DNA of 64,000 nucleotides from Notolepis coatsorum (Eukaryota > Chordata > Actinopteri > Aulopiformes > Paralepididae), in the NCBI GenBank assembly GCA_963971535.1, contig OZ020592.1, positions 57,479,028 through 57,543,027 of the forward strand, read 5' to 3'. The position numbers were made by a program, and so were the translations under genes. Shown here piece after piece: positions 9,894-21,335 of the stretch; the first letter of the stretch is position 1; each line of letters opens with the position of its first letter. Under the pieces are notes generated by a model that saw only the letters and a program-made list of their open reading frames with translations, was not told where the DNA came from and ran no database searches.

Positions 9894-12690
9894 ATACATA
9901 CTGTAGACCAGGTGCAGTATAATCCTCACCAGTTATACATAGACCAGGTGAAGTATACTCCTCGCCAGTTATACCTAGACCAGGTGCAGTATACTCCTCG
10001 CCAGTTATACCTAGACCAGGTGCAGTATACTCACCAATTATACCTAGACCAGGTACAGTATACTCCTCGCCAGTTATACATAGACCAGGTACAGTATACT
10101 CACCAGTTATACCTAGACCAGGTACAGTATATTCACCAGTTATACCTAGACCAGGTACAGTATACTCCTCGCCAGTTATACATAGACCAGGTACAGTATA
10201 TTCACCAGTTATACATAGACCAGGTGCAGTATAATCCTCACCAGTTATACATAGACCAGGTACAGTATACTCCTCACCAGTTATACTTAGACCAGGTACA
10301 GTATACTCCTCACCAGTTATACATAGACCAGGTACAGTATACTCACCAGTTATACATAGACCAGGTACAGTATACTCCTCACCAGTTATACCTAGACCAG
10401 GTACAGTATACTCCTCACCAGTTATACATAGACCAGGTACAGTATACTCACCAGTTATACCTAGACCAGGTACAGTATACTCCTCGCCAGTTATACATAG
10501 ACCAGGTACAGTATACTCACCAGTTATACATAGACCAGGTACAGTATACTCACCAGTTATACCTAGACCAGGTACAGTATACTCACCAGTTATAACTAGA
10601 CCAGGTACAGTATACTCACCAGTTATACCTGGACCAGGTACAGTATATTCACCAGTTATACATAGACCAGGTGCAGTATACTCCTCGCCAGTTATACATA
10701 GACCAGGTACAGTATACTCACCAGTTATACATAGACCAGGTACAGTATACTCACCAGTTATACCTAGACCAGGTACAGTATATTCACCAGTTATACCTAG
10801 ACCAGGTACAGTATACTCACCAGTTATACCTAGACCAGGTACAGTATATTCACCAGTTATACATAGACCAGGTGCAGTATATTCACCAGTTATACCTAGA
10901 CCAGGTACAGTATACTCCTCGCCAGTTATACATAGACCAGGTACAGTATACTCACCAGTTATACCTAGACCAGGTACAGTATATTCACCAGTTATACATA
11001 GACCAGGTGCAGTATATTCACCAGTTATACCTAGACCAGGTACAGTATACTCCTCACCAGTTATACATAGACCAGGTACAGTATATTCACCAGTTATACA
11101 TAGACCAGGTGCAGGATACTCCTCGCCAGTTATACATAGACCAGGTACAGTATACCCACCAGTTATACCTAGACCAGGTACAGTATATTCACCAGTTATA
11201 CATAGACCAGGTACAGTATATTCACCAGTTATACATAGACCAGGTACAGTATACTCCTCGCCAGTTATACCTAGACCTGGTACAGTATACTCACCAGTTA
11301 TACCTAGACCAGGTACAGTATATTCACCAGTTATACATAGACCAGGTGCAGTATATTCACCAGTTATACCTAGACCAGGTACAGTATACTCCTCACCAGT
11401 TATACATAGACCAGGTACAGTATACTCACCAGTTATACCTAGACCAGGTACAGTATATTCACCAGTTATACCTAGACCAGGTGCAGTATATTCACCAGTT
11501 ATACCTAGACCAGGTACAGTATACTCCTCACCAGTTATACATAAACCAGGTACAGTATACTCACCAGTTATACATAGACCAGGTACAGTATATTCACCAG
11601 TTATACCTAGACCAGGTACAGTATACTCACCAGTTATACCTAGACCAGGTACAGTATACTCCTCACCAGTTATACCTAGACCAGGTACAGTATACTCACC
11701 AGTTATACCTAGACCCGGTACAGTATATTCACCAGTTATACATAGACCAGGTACAGTATACTCCTCACCAGTTATACATAGACCAGGCACAGTATATTCA
11801 CCTGTTATACCTAGACCAGGTACAGTATACTCACCAGTTATACCTAGACCAGGTACAGTATATTCACCAGTTATACATAGACCAGGTGCAGTATAATCCT
11901 CACCAGTTATACATAGACCAGGCACAGTATATTCACCAGTTATACCTAGACCAGGTACAGTATATTCACCAGTTATACCTAGACCAGGCACAGTATACTC
12001 ACCAGTTATACCTAGACCAGGTACAGTATACTCCTTACCAGTTATACATAGACCAGGTACAGTATATTCACCAGTTATACCTAGACCAGGTACAGTATAC
12101 TCACCAGTTATACCTAGACCAGGTACAGTATACTCCTCACCAGTTATACATAGACCAGGTACAGTATATTCACCAGTTATACCTAGACCAGGTACAGTAT
12201 ACTCACCAGTTATACCTAGACCAGGTACAGTATACTCCTCACCAGTTATACCTAGACCAGGCACAGTATATTCACCAGTTATACCTAGACCAGGTACAGT
12301 ATACTCCTCACCAGTTATACCTAGACCAGGTGAAGTATACTCCTCACCAGTTATACCTAGACCAGGTGAAGTATACTCCTCACCAGTTATACCTAGACCA
12401 GGTACAGTATACTCCTTACCAGTTATACCTAGACCAGGTACAGTATACTCCTTACCAGTTATACCTAGACCAGGTACAGTATACTGCTCACCAGTTATAC
12501 CTAGACCAGGTACAGTATACTGCTCACCAGTTATACCTAGACCAGGTACAGTATATCCACCAGTTATACATAGACCAGGTACAGTATACTCCTCACCAGT
12601 TATACCTAGACCAGGTACAGTATACTCCTTACCAGTTATACCGTCCTAGACCAGGTGCAGTATACTCCTCGCCACATGAGGCCATCTGGA
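9894..12690. repeat. Minisatellite, about 80 units of 33 or 36 bp
   Basis: The unit is ACCAGTTATACCTAGACC followed by AGGTACAGTATACTC (33 bp); long units insert three bases (CTCCTC for CTC). Two main variants differ as CCTA/CATA. Because both unit lengths are multiples of three, very long frames stay open on both strands: an 11-residue PGLGITGEYTV-type repeat on the minus strand and a QLYLDQVQYTH-type repeat on the plus strand. There is no start context, signal or flanking exon, so I regard these as non-coding. Each unit holds TACCTAGACCAGGTA (a 5-bp stem, 5-nt loop) and the palindrome AGTATACT. Confidence 0.95.
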
Positions 12691-13323
12691 ATACTGTTCT
12701 GATGCTGCCACCTACTGGAGATACAATATACAATCTTAGAGGAACACTAAAGTATATTTATTATACCCATAATCTCACAAGTATCTCAAAACAACAAACT
12801 GTCTTGTACAATTTATTTTTAGTTATTGAGTTAAAAACCGCTTGGAATGTGTGATGTCACATTCAGTGCCCTGAAAAATGTACCACTGTATATAATACTG
12901 TACATACATTACCTTAGCATATTTACTCTGTACAATAGCTGTCATATATACTCCATATATTCACACATTATCTGTATACAGAGTGCACTTTGCACTCTGG
13001 TTAGAAGCCAACTTCATTGCATTGTACTTGTGCAATTACAATGTATCTAATCTAATCTAGTATTAAATACACCTCATAGAAATCATGAAAAATAAATATA
13101 TATATTTTCATAATTTCACTGAGCTGTATTTGATACTTCATGGAATATGTGACATCACATGTGTCAACTCTATAACTCAAACTTTTAATTTGTACAAGAT
13201 CGTTTATAGTTTTAGGATATGTGGGAGATTGAGAGCATAATAACATCTGCTTGAAATTTTAAGGCTCTGGGAAAGAAATTACATAGGTACTGAAAGTACA
13301 TACTCTAAGAGCGTGTTCGTTTG
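12691..13323. other. AT-rich sequence, nothing recognised
   Basis: Short TATA- and CATA-rich stretches and no supported gene, ending at the target site of the TRIM-like element. Confidence 0.5.
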
Positions 13324-13588
13324 TGTAACGGGGAAGCCCGTGGGTATGTCCACAGTCAAGGAAACGGGTGTGTTGACAAGTGACTGTGGCAGTGCGGGCT
13401 GGTAAATTAAACTCACTTCCCCATAACAGGGTTAACAGACGCATAGGTACGGTAGTTAGGAGTGAATTCACTTCTTAGTGCAGCGGCCTGTGTCGTCGCC
13501 CGCGGTGCGGGAGCCCCCTGTTCGACTCCCCCTCGGGACATTCTCATTTAACATCAAAACACAACGCAGACCAATATGATCCGTCACA
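13324..13588 (+). repeat. TRIM LTR 1, with tRNA-like A and B boxes
   Basis: TG...CA ends. The motif TAGTGCAGCGG at 13476-13486 fits the pol III A box (TRGYNNARNGG), and TGTTCGACTCC at 13519-13529 fits the B box with one mismatch. The 43-nt spacing is that of a tRNA gene. I could not fold a full cloverleaf. A CCCGC/GCGGG hairpin lies between the boxes. Confidence 0.8.
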
Positions 13589-13638
13589 GTGGTGCCGTGA
13601 CCCGGATGTCCTGAGGGGCGTGAGTTTAGGGAGGTGAG

Positions 13639-13903
13639 TGTAACGGGGAAGCCCGTGGGTATGTCCACAGTCACGGAAACAGGTGTGTTGACGAGTGACT
13701 GTGGCAGTGCGGGCTGGTAAATTAAACTCACTTCCCCATAACAGGGTTAACAGACGCATAGGTACGGTAGTTAGGAGTGAATTCACTTCTTAGTGCAGCG
13801 GCCTGTGTCGTCGCCCGCGGTGCGGGAGCCCCCTGTTCGACTCCCCCTCGGGACATTCTCATTTAACATCAAAACACAACGCAGACCAATATGATCCATC
13901 ACA
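13639..13903 (+). repeat. TRIM LTR 2
   Basis: Same length as LTR 1 and nearly identical, including both pol III-like boxes. It abuts the purine tract on its left and the TTTG target duplication on its right. Confidence 0.85.
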
Positions 13904-15480
13904 TTTGGTTGCTGCAACAGTTAGGACAAAGCAGGTAGAAGATAACTGAGACAAAGTCAGATTTAGAATATACCAGAGGATGATTTATTCTAGTCACCCA
14001 AGTAAAGGATTCCACCGCAAGTGGTCACAGGTGGAATATGCGGATGGAACGAGGAGCAATGACAAACAGGTTGATCTCCTCCCATGAAGTATTTTCACTT
14101 TCGATAAGTACTGAGTTTACCTCTGATTGATTAATATAATGGTGAGGTAATGTTGGTTCACAATCACACCCAAAAGGTGATGACGTATGTCATGTGTTGC
14201 GTTACTTGAGTTCAACCTCACCCAGTGAAAATGCCCTTGCGATCCAGTATGTTCTGGTTCTAATAAGATACATTCAAGAATCTTCTCATGCTTAACAATG
14301 GGGCACCAGTCCTATCACGACGACAGATAAGGTGTTTCTCAGTACATTTCCAATGGGTGAGGATTCACTCAGACACTTTAAGGAACAATTAATCTTTATA
14401 AGGCCGAATTAGATTCATTAAATTACTGTCAAATACTTACAATCCCCATTTTGACATAGAAAATCTATGTCACCATTTTAACTTCAGTCAGTATGCAGTA
14501 TGCATCATCTAAGCTGTCCCTAGTTTCACATTGCTAGCTGTTTACTCATTGTAACAAGAAAGTAAGATATAAGAATAATTTAATAAGAAAAAATTGCAGC
14601 TACTTTATAGTAATATGAAATTAAATTTACTTCAACATTTACAGTCTATTCATTATATCATTGTACTAACAGTTTCCCTTGATGTCCCACTTATCCCACA
14701 TGAGTCCTATATTGGAGTGATTATGTGTTCAGTGTGTATTTTATTATTGGGAATTTATCCCTAACTGCAAGCAAGCAGTCTTTAATGCACATAGCCATCA
14801 GCACAGGAATTTTCTTGTGTTTGTGGCCGCAACGCTAATGAATTGGGCTTGTCCCGATGTCCAGGTCACCTGAGAGCAGATAGAGAGAAGAAAAACAAAG
14901 ACATGGGGATATATTCTTTCCCTATCAAGGCTCTCATCCAAGCATCTTGTTTATCGATTGCTGTGGCACTGGCTACATCCAGTGGCTGTTGGTTATAGTC
15001 AGCTCTGGTCTCATCTAGTGGCAGTTGATTATAGACGGCTGTGGCCTCATCCAGTAGCTGTTGATTCTCTGGTATCAGGTAGTCATCATTCTCCATAACC
15101 TGTATAGGGAACACTCACACCATTATCTGTCATACCCTGTGTTACATTCTCTCAACAGCATCTGGTGAGCATTTGGTTTGTACAGTATGGATCTTAAAGC
15201 ACTATTAAAGCACTATTAAGGTACCCAAAGGCATGCCAATCAACATCACAACCAGGAGAGATGAATATAGGTTATAGAGGTTAAATTTCAACAATACAAT
15301 GATAATACCAATATAACAGACACAGCTCAATTAAATCCCAAACGGCACATAGTCCCCTCCACCATGCACAGGTCAAAACCTATACATAATCAAAAAGACC
15401 ATGCGCCGCCCAAAACCGAACAGAGCCGAATTCAATAAATTAGAACCATTTATGAATTGCATTTTACACAGTTTTAGTTG
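13904..15480. other. Mostly unassigned AT-rich region
   Basis: No gene is firmly supported except the short frame at 14866-15112 listed separately. No repeat family was recognised. Confidence 0.4.
14866..15112 (-). CDS. Possible exon or short ORF with degenerate 13-residue repeats
   Basis: I do not recognise this protein. The minus-strand frame reads from MENDDYLIPENQQ through three degenerate repeats (LDEATAVYNQLP, LDETRADYNQQP, LDVASATAIDKQ) to a stop after a hydrophobic tail. The repeats reflect a degenerate roughly 39-bp DNA tandem repeat. A TATACAG sequence just upstream could be a splice acceptor, but its pyrimidine tract is weak. It may be a chance open frame over a tandem repeat. Confidence 0.2.
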
Positions 15481-15489
15481 AATAAAATT

Positions 15490-15680
15490 AGCTGATGACA
15501 AGTCACAAGTCAAGTCAAGTCAAGTCAAGAGTTTTAATTGTCACGGCATACAAGTATACAATGAAATGCGGGTGGTCTTGCCCGCGACGATGTGCAATAC
15601 AGTGGTACAACATATAATAGAATCCAATAAAAATACAGTGGTACAACATATAATAGAATCCAATAAAAAAAAAACATTGT
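15490..15680. repeat. Dispersed repeat with (CAAGT)n head and duplicated block
   Basis: A (CAAGT)n run precedes GAGTTTTAATTGTCACGG and GTATACAATGAAATGC, a dispersed teleost repeat type, with a related copy near 59955-60050. The block ACAGTGGTACAACATATAAT is doubled at about 15600 and 15638. From 15681 to 16030 only pyrimidine-rich and AT-rich sequence is seen. Confidence 0.5.
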
Positions 15681-16040
15681 GCAATAAACTGCCTTTAAAC
15701 AAAATCTGCAACAGATCTTAACCGACTGTTGCACCTGCTGACTGCCTCCCAATCGCACGCATAGCCCTCAGACTATTCTCTCCTGCCCCTAGGCCCCCTC
15801 ACCTACCTCCCTCCCTCACTTTCTTTTCTCTCTCTCCCTCTGGTTCTCACTCTTCCTTTCTCTTTTTCCCTTTCTCTTTTCCCCTCTCCCTTATTTATTG
15901 TTGTCCTTGTATACTATTGCTAGTCATTTTGTATTTTATTTACTTGTATGCATGTACATAACCTTGTTTTTTGCATTAAAATTATTGAATGCACTTCTCC
16001 ATTGAAGGTAAACTAACATGGACGGCATTCACATCACAGC

Positions 16041-16280
16041 ATGAATAATATCACAATATTAAAAACAGAATGGTGTATCCTGAATAATATCACAATATTA
16101 ACCACAGCATACTGGATTATCCTGAATAATATCACAATATTAAAGCCAGAATACTGGAGTACCCTGAATAATATCACAATATTAAAGACAGAATACTGGA
16201 GTACCCTGAATAATATCACAATATTAAAGACACTAATACTGGAGTACCCTGAATAATATCACAATATTAACCACAGCATA
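16041..16280. repeat. 42-bp tandem repeat, about 6 units
   Basis: Each unit contains AATAATATCACAATATTAA followed by a variable spacer ending GGAGTACCCTG or similar. The first unit is shorter. Short frames open on both strands here are by-products of the repeat. Confidence 0.85.
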
Positions 16281-17840
16281 ATGCGGATCTGACTGTCTAT
16301 TCTTCTGATAGCAGGTGTTTAATCAAAGATCCCCGCTTTCTAGTGTTGCACAAGGACCAATCAGCATGGGTATGGGCGGGTTCATTTTCCATTGATGGGG
16401 ATTTGATTGGCTGTTTACCTGCGATCGCAGGATTAATAACATTAACGTTAGTTTGGCCAGATAAACAATTAAAATATACTAATTAAAATGGTTGGACCTG
16501 TGAGATTTGTACTTTGTAGGTCTGCATTTTAAATGTAAGAAGTAAAAAGTATGTTTTTTTTTCTCTGAAATGTAATGGAGTAAAAGTAGAAAGTATACAA
16601 ACCTAATAATACTCGAGTAAAGTACAAATCCCCCAAAACAGTACTCAAGTATTGTAACGAAGTACAATTACTCAAGTACTTTACACCCCTGGTAAAATAT
16701 ACTCAGTTTGAGTAAAATTTACTCTCCGAAATGTACTGTGTACCTGTCCTGGTGAGTGGGTGTTGCGGCCTGTGCCCTTTGCCTGATGCCAAATAGCAAA
16801 TAGCCTCCCTTGTTTCTCTTGGACAGGGTTGAACTTGTTACCTTAAAAAGCCTTCAGATTAGCAAGTCTTAAAAGTAATATTTCACTTTCAGCAGTCCAT
16901 AGTGCATCTACAAGTAAGCTAGCGACCACTGTTGTCCTCCGTTTACACCACCATTCCTCCGAGGTGTCAGGTTCCGGACCTCAGTACAAACAAACTGCTG
17001 ATCTTCAGATTTCAGTAAAACAGATAATTCTGAGTCAAAGGTACATATTTTGTTTTGGCATTTTATGCAGCTTTGCAGTATTATCTTTGGAAAATAAAAG
17101 CACATCCGGTCAATTCGTTGTAGGTTTGATTGTGCCGTGTATCTTTGCCTTGCATGGAATGTTTGGGGAGCAGTTCCCCATGGTTACCTGCTTTTTTGTT
17201 GGAGGAAATATTCAAAAAATTCTGTGAAAAGTTAACAGGTCAAATGACACCTTGAGTGAGAACCTTTACACCTAATTTGAAAATGGCAACATCAGCTCAT
17301 AAAACTAGTACCTTTGACACAGAAAAGTATAATATTGTTGTATAGTTTGTTCATAATTCAGAAGTATATGATATTCAGATTAGGTGCCCAAAATGAAAAA
17401 GTGAATGAGCCTGACATCTTGGAGGAATGATGGTGTGTAGACAGGAGACAATAAGGACATCAGTGGTCACTAGCTTGCGTAAAAAAAGAAATCAGTTTTC
17501 AAATTTCAGTTCAGTTCAGTAATTTTTTATTTCGGGCTTTGGACACAGTCATTCCATAAATTGCCAAAGTTTTACCAGCTGCTATTGCAGCATTGTCCAA
17601 TTGTCCGAAAAGGGCTAGGGAGAAGCACTAGGCTTGTCGGGCCCTACCCCTGAAGACTTACGTTTCGTTTTTTTAAATGTACATATACATAGTACATACA
17701 TATAGTACACATTACAGTACACACATATAGTACACATTACAGTATAGTATACCTGCAGTATATAATAGTATATAGTACATAATAGTGTATACAACACATA
17801 TATAATGTGATGATATATAGTACATGATATATACAATATA

Positions 17841-17945
17841 ATATAGTACCATAATATAATAATATATACTGTAAATATAGTTCAATATAATATAGTACCA
17901 TAATATAATAATATATACTGTAAATATAGTTCAATATAATATACA
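17841..17945. repeat. AT-rich 49-bp tandem duplication
   Basis: The block starting ATATAGTACCATAATATAAT is repeated at 17841 and 17890. It lies in the 3' UTR part of the LINE and is flanked by further TATAGTACA repeats at 17690-17760. Confidence 0.7.
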
Positions 17946-18329
17946 AATGAATTATGATTATATAATGTAATATGATATAACGTACAATAGCCTACATACG
18001 TACAATCATACGTATTTTTTTAAATTAATATGCAATTAAAGCTCTTCTTCCCTTCTGTAGGACCTATCAAAAATAGATTTTTTTAGTCTAGATTTGAATT
18101 GATTTATGTTTTCACAATATTTTAGTTCATCCTCTAGCCCAGGGGTCAGCAACCTTTTTGACATGAAGTGCCAGTTTGAAATATAGTTGTAACTAGTGTG
18201 CCTGTGCCATATCAACAATATTCCATGCATCGTATTTTTTTCTTCTCATAATCAGGTATTTTTAATGATAATTTTTACATTATTACATCATTATTGTTAT
18301 TGTTATTATTAACAATATTATTATGATGG

Positions 18330-19841
18330 TTGTATCAACCCTAAATCTGAGTTGGGGCGGGGGTGCAATGCAGACAAACAGTTTTGCTTTACTGAGCTCC
18401 GTTATCTGGGGGCTGTAGTTGGTCACTTTAAGCTGCACACCGGAGCATCTTTTAATCCAGCTGTTTGCTGTTCTCTGATATTTTCTGACATTTCGTTGAT
18501 GCGTCGCTCGACACTTCAAGCTGACATGGGGATTTTTTTTTTTTTTTTACTTAAACATTAAGTAAACATTCTATAAATTAACATTTATAGACAAACAACA
18601 CTTACACAAAAATGGAACACATAATACAACATTGTTAAACAGACATAAATAATAAAGTACAAAAAATATAATACAATTGTAATACCCAAAAAAATAAAAT
18701 CAGAAAATGCTAACTAAGTCAAAAGTGTGTGACATGGGTTCAGAGACCCTCCTTGAACCTCTTTCCTCCTTTACCCTTCGCCCTCTTGTGATGCATTTGG
18801 TTCTTCCTCTGTGATGTCGTTTTCGTTCCCCTTGTAATCCTCCCACTTTCCCCATCTTTCTCCAAATTTCTCTTCCTGTAACCTCAGCATGTGTGTTATC
18901 CTCTCCATATCCTGTATCTCCTCCACTATTCCTACCCATTGTGCTATTGTCGGTGGATCTTCTTTGTACCACAGTCTTGTTATTGCTTTTCTGGCCGCTA
19001 TCAACATTATCTTTATTAAATATTTGTCCCCCCCTTGTATTCCCTTGTGTGTCAGGTCTCCTAAGTAAAGCACCAGTCCCGTTTGTGGTAACCCGTATCC
19101 TAATATTCTGATCATTGCCTCCCCTATCTCCTCCCAATACCCCTTCAGCTTCTGACATCCCCAGAATATGTGTGTGTGATTTGCCCCCTCCTTCCCACAC
19201 ATCCTCCAGCATGCTCTTTGTGTTGGTGCATATTTTCCCTTCAGCTCTGGGGTTATAAAGAATCTGATTATGTTTTTCCATCCAAACTCTTTCCATATCC
19301 TCGATCCTGTTGTTGAATGTTGCACCTCGCATATGTTCCCCCATTCCTTCCCTGTTATTCCCATCTCTAGTTCTCTCTCCCATTTCTCCCTTATATCATG
19401 GGGATATCTTTTATCCTTGATTTGATTGTCTCTTTGTTTGGCAAGCCTTCAAACAAAACATCTGAGCTACAGAGAAAAGCCTCCTTGATATACTCGCCAT
19501 CAGTGAATGGCTTTCCACATTTCGCAATGCAATGAGCAATGCGATAGCTTGCTTCAGTTGCGTGGTTTTTAGCAGTCGTGAACACTTTGAGGGTGCTGGC
19601 TTGCTTTCCATACCTGGCCACTGCACGTTTAATCGATTCTGCCTTAACTTTTTTGATGCTTCGTCTCAAAATGGCGTTTCACACCCGACGTTCTGCAAAC
19701 TACATTTTCTAAACATAAAGTACACACAGCACGGTCCTTCTGACACACAAACCCGTAGTCGTCTGTCCACGAGGGCTGGAATGCCCGAATTTCCTTTGCT
19801 TTAACTTTCTTAGCGGGGGTTGCCATCATGAAAGACGGCAC
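18330..19841 (-). pseudogene. hAT transposase, broken
   Basis: The protein would cut and paste the hAT element. The N-terminal part (19841-19644) has a BED-type zinc finger (CTLCLENVVCRTSGVKRHFE, then TKH), followed by a frameshift. The next piece (19669-19391) reads ASYRIAHCIAKCGKPFTDGE. After the L1 insertion the frame resumes near 18530 (SVERRINEMSENIREQ) with stops. The C-terminal catalytic domain is missing, so the copy is inactive. The resemblance is to Charlie/ZBED5-type transposases, judged from memory of the family. Confidence 0.8.
18534..19396 (-). mobile_element. 5'-truncated L1-clade LINE fragment (863 bp)
   Basis: On the minus strand it encodes the C-terminal part of an L1-type ORF2 (FFITPELKGKYAPTQRACWR and ANHTHIFWGCQKLKGYWEEI), followed by an A-rich tail (a T run on the plus strand from 18531). 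A 9-bp direct repeat CATGGGGAT at 18525-18533 and 19397-19405 is the target duplication, lying within the hAT transposase gene. Confidence 0.87.
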
Positions 19842-20756
19842 ATACAGAATGCAACCGCAGCACTGTGTGATTACCTGGGAACTGCGCGCAGGCGCGGGAG
19901 GCCAGCTGACTGCTGACAGCTGAGCACCATGAGAACAGCTGTATAGCTGTCATAGGGGTGTGCAAAACAGTCGACTTACAAAAAATAACCTGTGGGAGGA
20001 TTTCAACAAGATAAATGCGACAACAGTGCAAAATATTTCACTATAATATTTCAAAGCGAAGTAAAAAAAATAAAATAAAAATAAAAGTATAATTCATTTT
20101 ATTTTTATGCTGCCCCCTGTGCCAATGAAAATGCCCCCACGTGCCTAGGGTTGCATACCCCTGCTCTAGCCCATTCCACAGGGTGGCTCCATATGGAGAT
20201 ACACATTATTTTCAGGTTGGTTTTCATCACAGGTTTTTAGAACTTCAATGGTCCTCTGAGGTTGTATCCCCCTTTATCCAGAAATTAGCTTCTTACATTT
20301 ACAGGTAATTGATTATTTATTGCTTTGTACATAACTTGCAGAGTTTTAAAGTTTACCATGTCAATGAACTTCAAAATGTGTGATTGTAGAAACAGTGTGC
20401 GTGTGGTCCCGATATCCTGCAGTTTATTACTCTTATTGCTCTTTTTTGTAGGATAGTCAATGTATTTATGGTTTTGTATGTTACCCCATACCTCTGTGCA
20501 GTAATGCAGGTAAGGCAATATCATTGCACAGTACAGTGTGCAATGAGTTGGGATTGAGTACATGTCTCACCTTACTAATAATTGAGATGCTCTTTGCCAT
20601 CTTAGCCCTCACATATTCTATATGGGGTTTCCAGCTGAGTTTATGGTCTAAAATCACTCCCAGGAATTTATTTTCATATACCCTTTCTATTCTATTATTA
20701 TCTATTATCAACTGAATGTCTGTTTTTATCTGGCATATTTTGTTTTATTTAGATTT

Positions 20757-21212
20757 TTTTTTATCCACTTTTTCTCCCATTTTTTCTATATTTTTCTCCC
20801 ATCCCAATTTCGTATCATCCAATTCAACCCTCCCCTGTCACGAACGCTGTTTCTTGCCTCCCACAAGCCGGCTGCAATGTGGACTAAGTCATACATAGCA
20901 CAAGTCCCCTCCGGTACTTGAGGTAACAGCAGTTGCATCTTTTCACCTGCGCAGCTCGATCTCTCAGTGGCGAGGAGTAACGCGTGGGAGGCTCACGCTG
21001 CCCCCGACACTTCCTGATTCTACTGCACAGGCGCACCAACCGACCTGTAGGAGTCGCTGTCCACAACGCCCGATCCCCACCCATCAGTTTCCCACCCCCT
21101 AATACGGCCAATGTGTATTAGTATGAACGACCAGCTAAACTGAAAGCAATGTGGAGCGCTGGGCTCTGCATTCGTGGCGAGCGCCTTGCCCACTACGCCA
21201 CGTAGCCGCTCC
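20757..21212 (-). mobile_element. SINE family A copy 1 (tRNA-headed)
   Basis: The copy starts on its own strand with GCGGCTACGTGGCGTAGTGG and ends in GGGAGAAAAAGTGGATAAAA plus an A tail. It has a perfect 17-bp target duplication TTGTTTTATTTAGATTT at 20740-20756 and 21213-21229, within the LINE. It is one of seven family members in this window. Confidence 0.9.
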
Positions 21213-21335
21213 TTGTTTTATTTAGATTTAAAGATAATTTATTTATTTATTTACAGAGTTGGATCATGATCATGGTCATAGTACAAATTTACTGTTGCAC
21301 TGAAAAGAAAATATCAGCATGGTGATATTCTGTAT

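Larger units (their letters stand above)
13324..13903 (+). mobile_element. Complete TRIM-like mini LTR retrotransposon (580 bp)
   Basis: Two direct repeats of 265 bp (13324-13588 and 13639-13903) start TGTAACGGGG and end TCACA. They flank only 50 bp. The internal part begins, one base after the LTR, with TGGTGCCGTGACCCGGAT (13590-13607), which has the TGG start of a primer-binding site. It ends with GAGTTTAGGGAGGTGAG (13622-13638), a purine-rich tract abutting LTR 2. The copy is flanked by a 4-bp direct repeat TTTG (13320-13323 and 13904-13907), as expected for LTR integration. I count four differences between the LTRs. It encodes nothing and would need enzymes from another element. Confidence 0.88.
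18140..20163 (-). mobile_element. hAT (Charlie-like) DNA transposon with 8-bp target duplication
   Basis: The left end CAGGGGTCAGCAACC and the right end GGTTGCATACCCCTG form imperfect terminal inverted repeats. Perfect 8-bp duplications CTCTAGCC lie at 18132-18139 and 20164-20171, as hAT elements make. It is inserted in the C-terminal coding part of the LINE. The interior encodes a broken hAT transposase on the minus strand and contains an L1 fragment at 18534-19396. Confidence 0.9.
17505..21260 (-). mobile_element. 5'-truncated LINE, interrupted by a hAT element and a SINE
   Basis: Minus-strand pieces of one non-LTR retrotransposon reverse transcriptase lie at about 20285-20756 and, past a SINE, at about 21230-21260. 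They include KFLGVILDHKLSWKPHIEYV, YCAMILPYLHYCTEVWGN and LNLNKTKY. The C terminus (DELKYCENINQFKSRLKK) and stop lie at 18036-18139, followed by a 3' UTR to a tandem (CTGAA)-type tail at 17505-17520. The protein is broken by stops and frameshifts. The 3' region includes AT-rich repeats (17680-18000). I did not assign a clade. Confidence 0.65.

Noticed and set aside
9892-12854. Very long open frames (790 and 727 codons) over the minisatellite as a repeat protein gene
   Set aside because: They follow from unit lengths of 33 and 36 bp, are open on both strands, and have no start context, signal sequence, exon structure or unique domain.
13470-13535. A true tRNA gene in the TRIM LTR
   Set aside because: A and B boxes are spaced correctly, but acceptor and T stems do not pair, so it is at most a tRNA-like promoter.
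13324-13903. Plain 315-bp tandem duplication
   Set aside because: Equal TG...CA repeats, a primer-site-like and a purine-tract-like interior and a matching TTTG target duplication fit an LTR element better.
18700-19383. A 227-codon minus-strand frame in the L1 fragment
   Set aside because: The overlapping frame at 18771-19364 shows the L1 C-terminal motifs; this one is a shadow frame.
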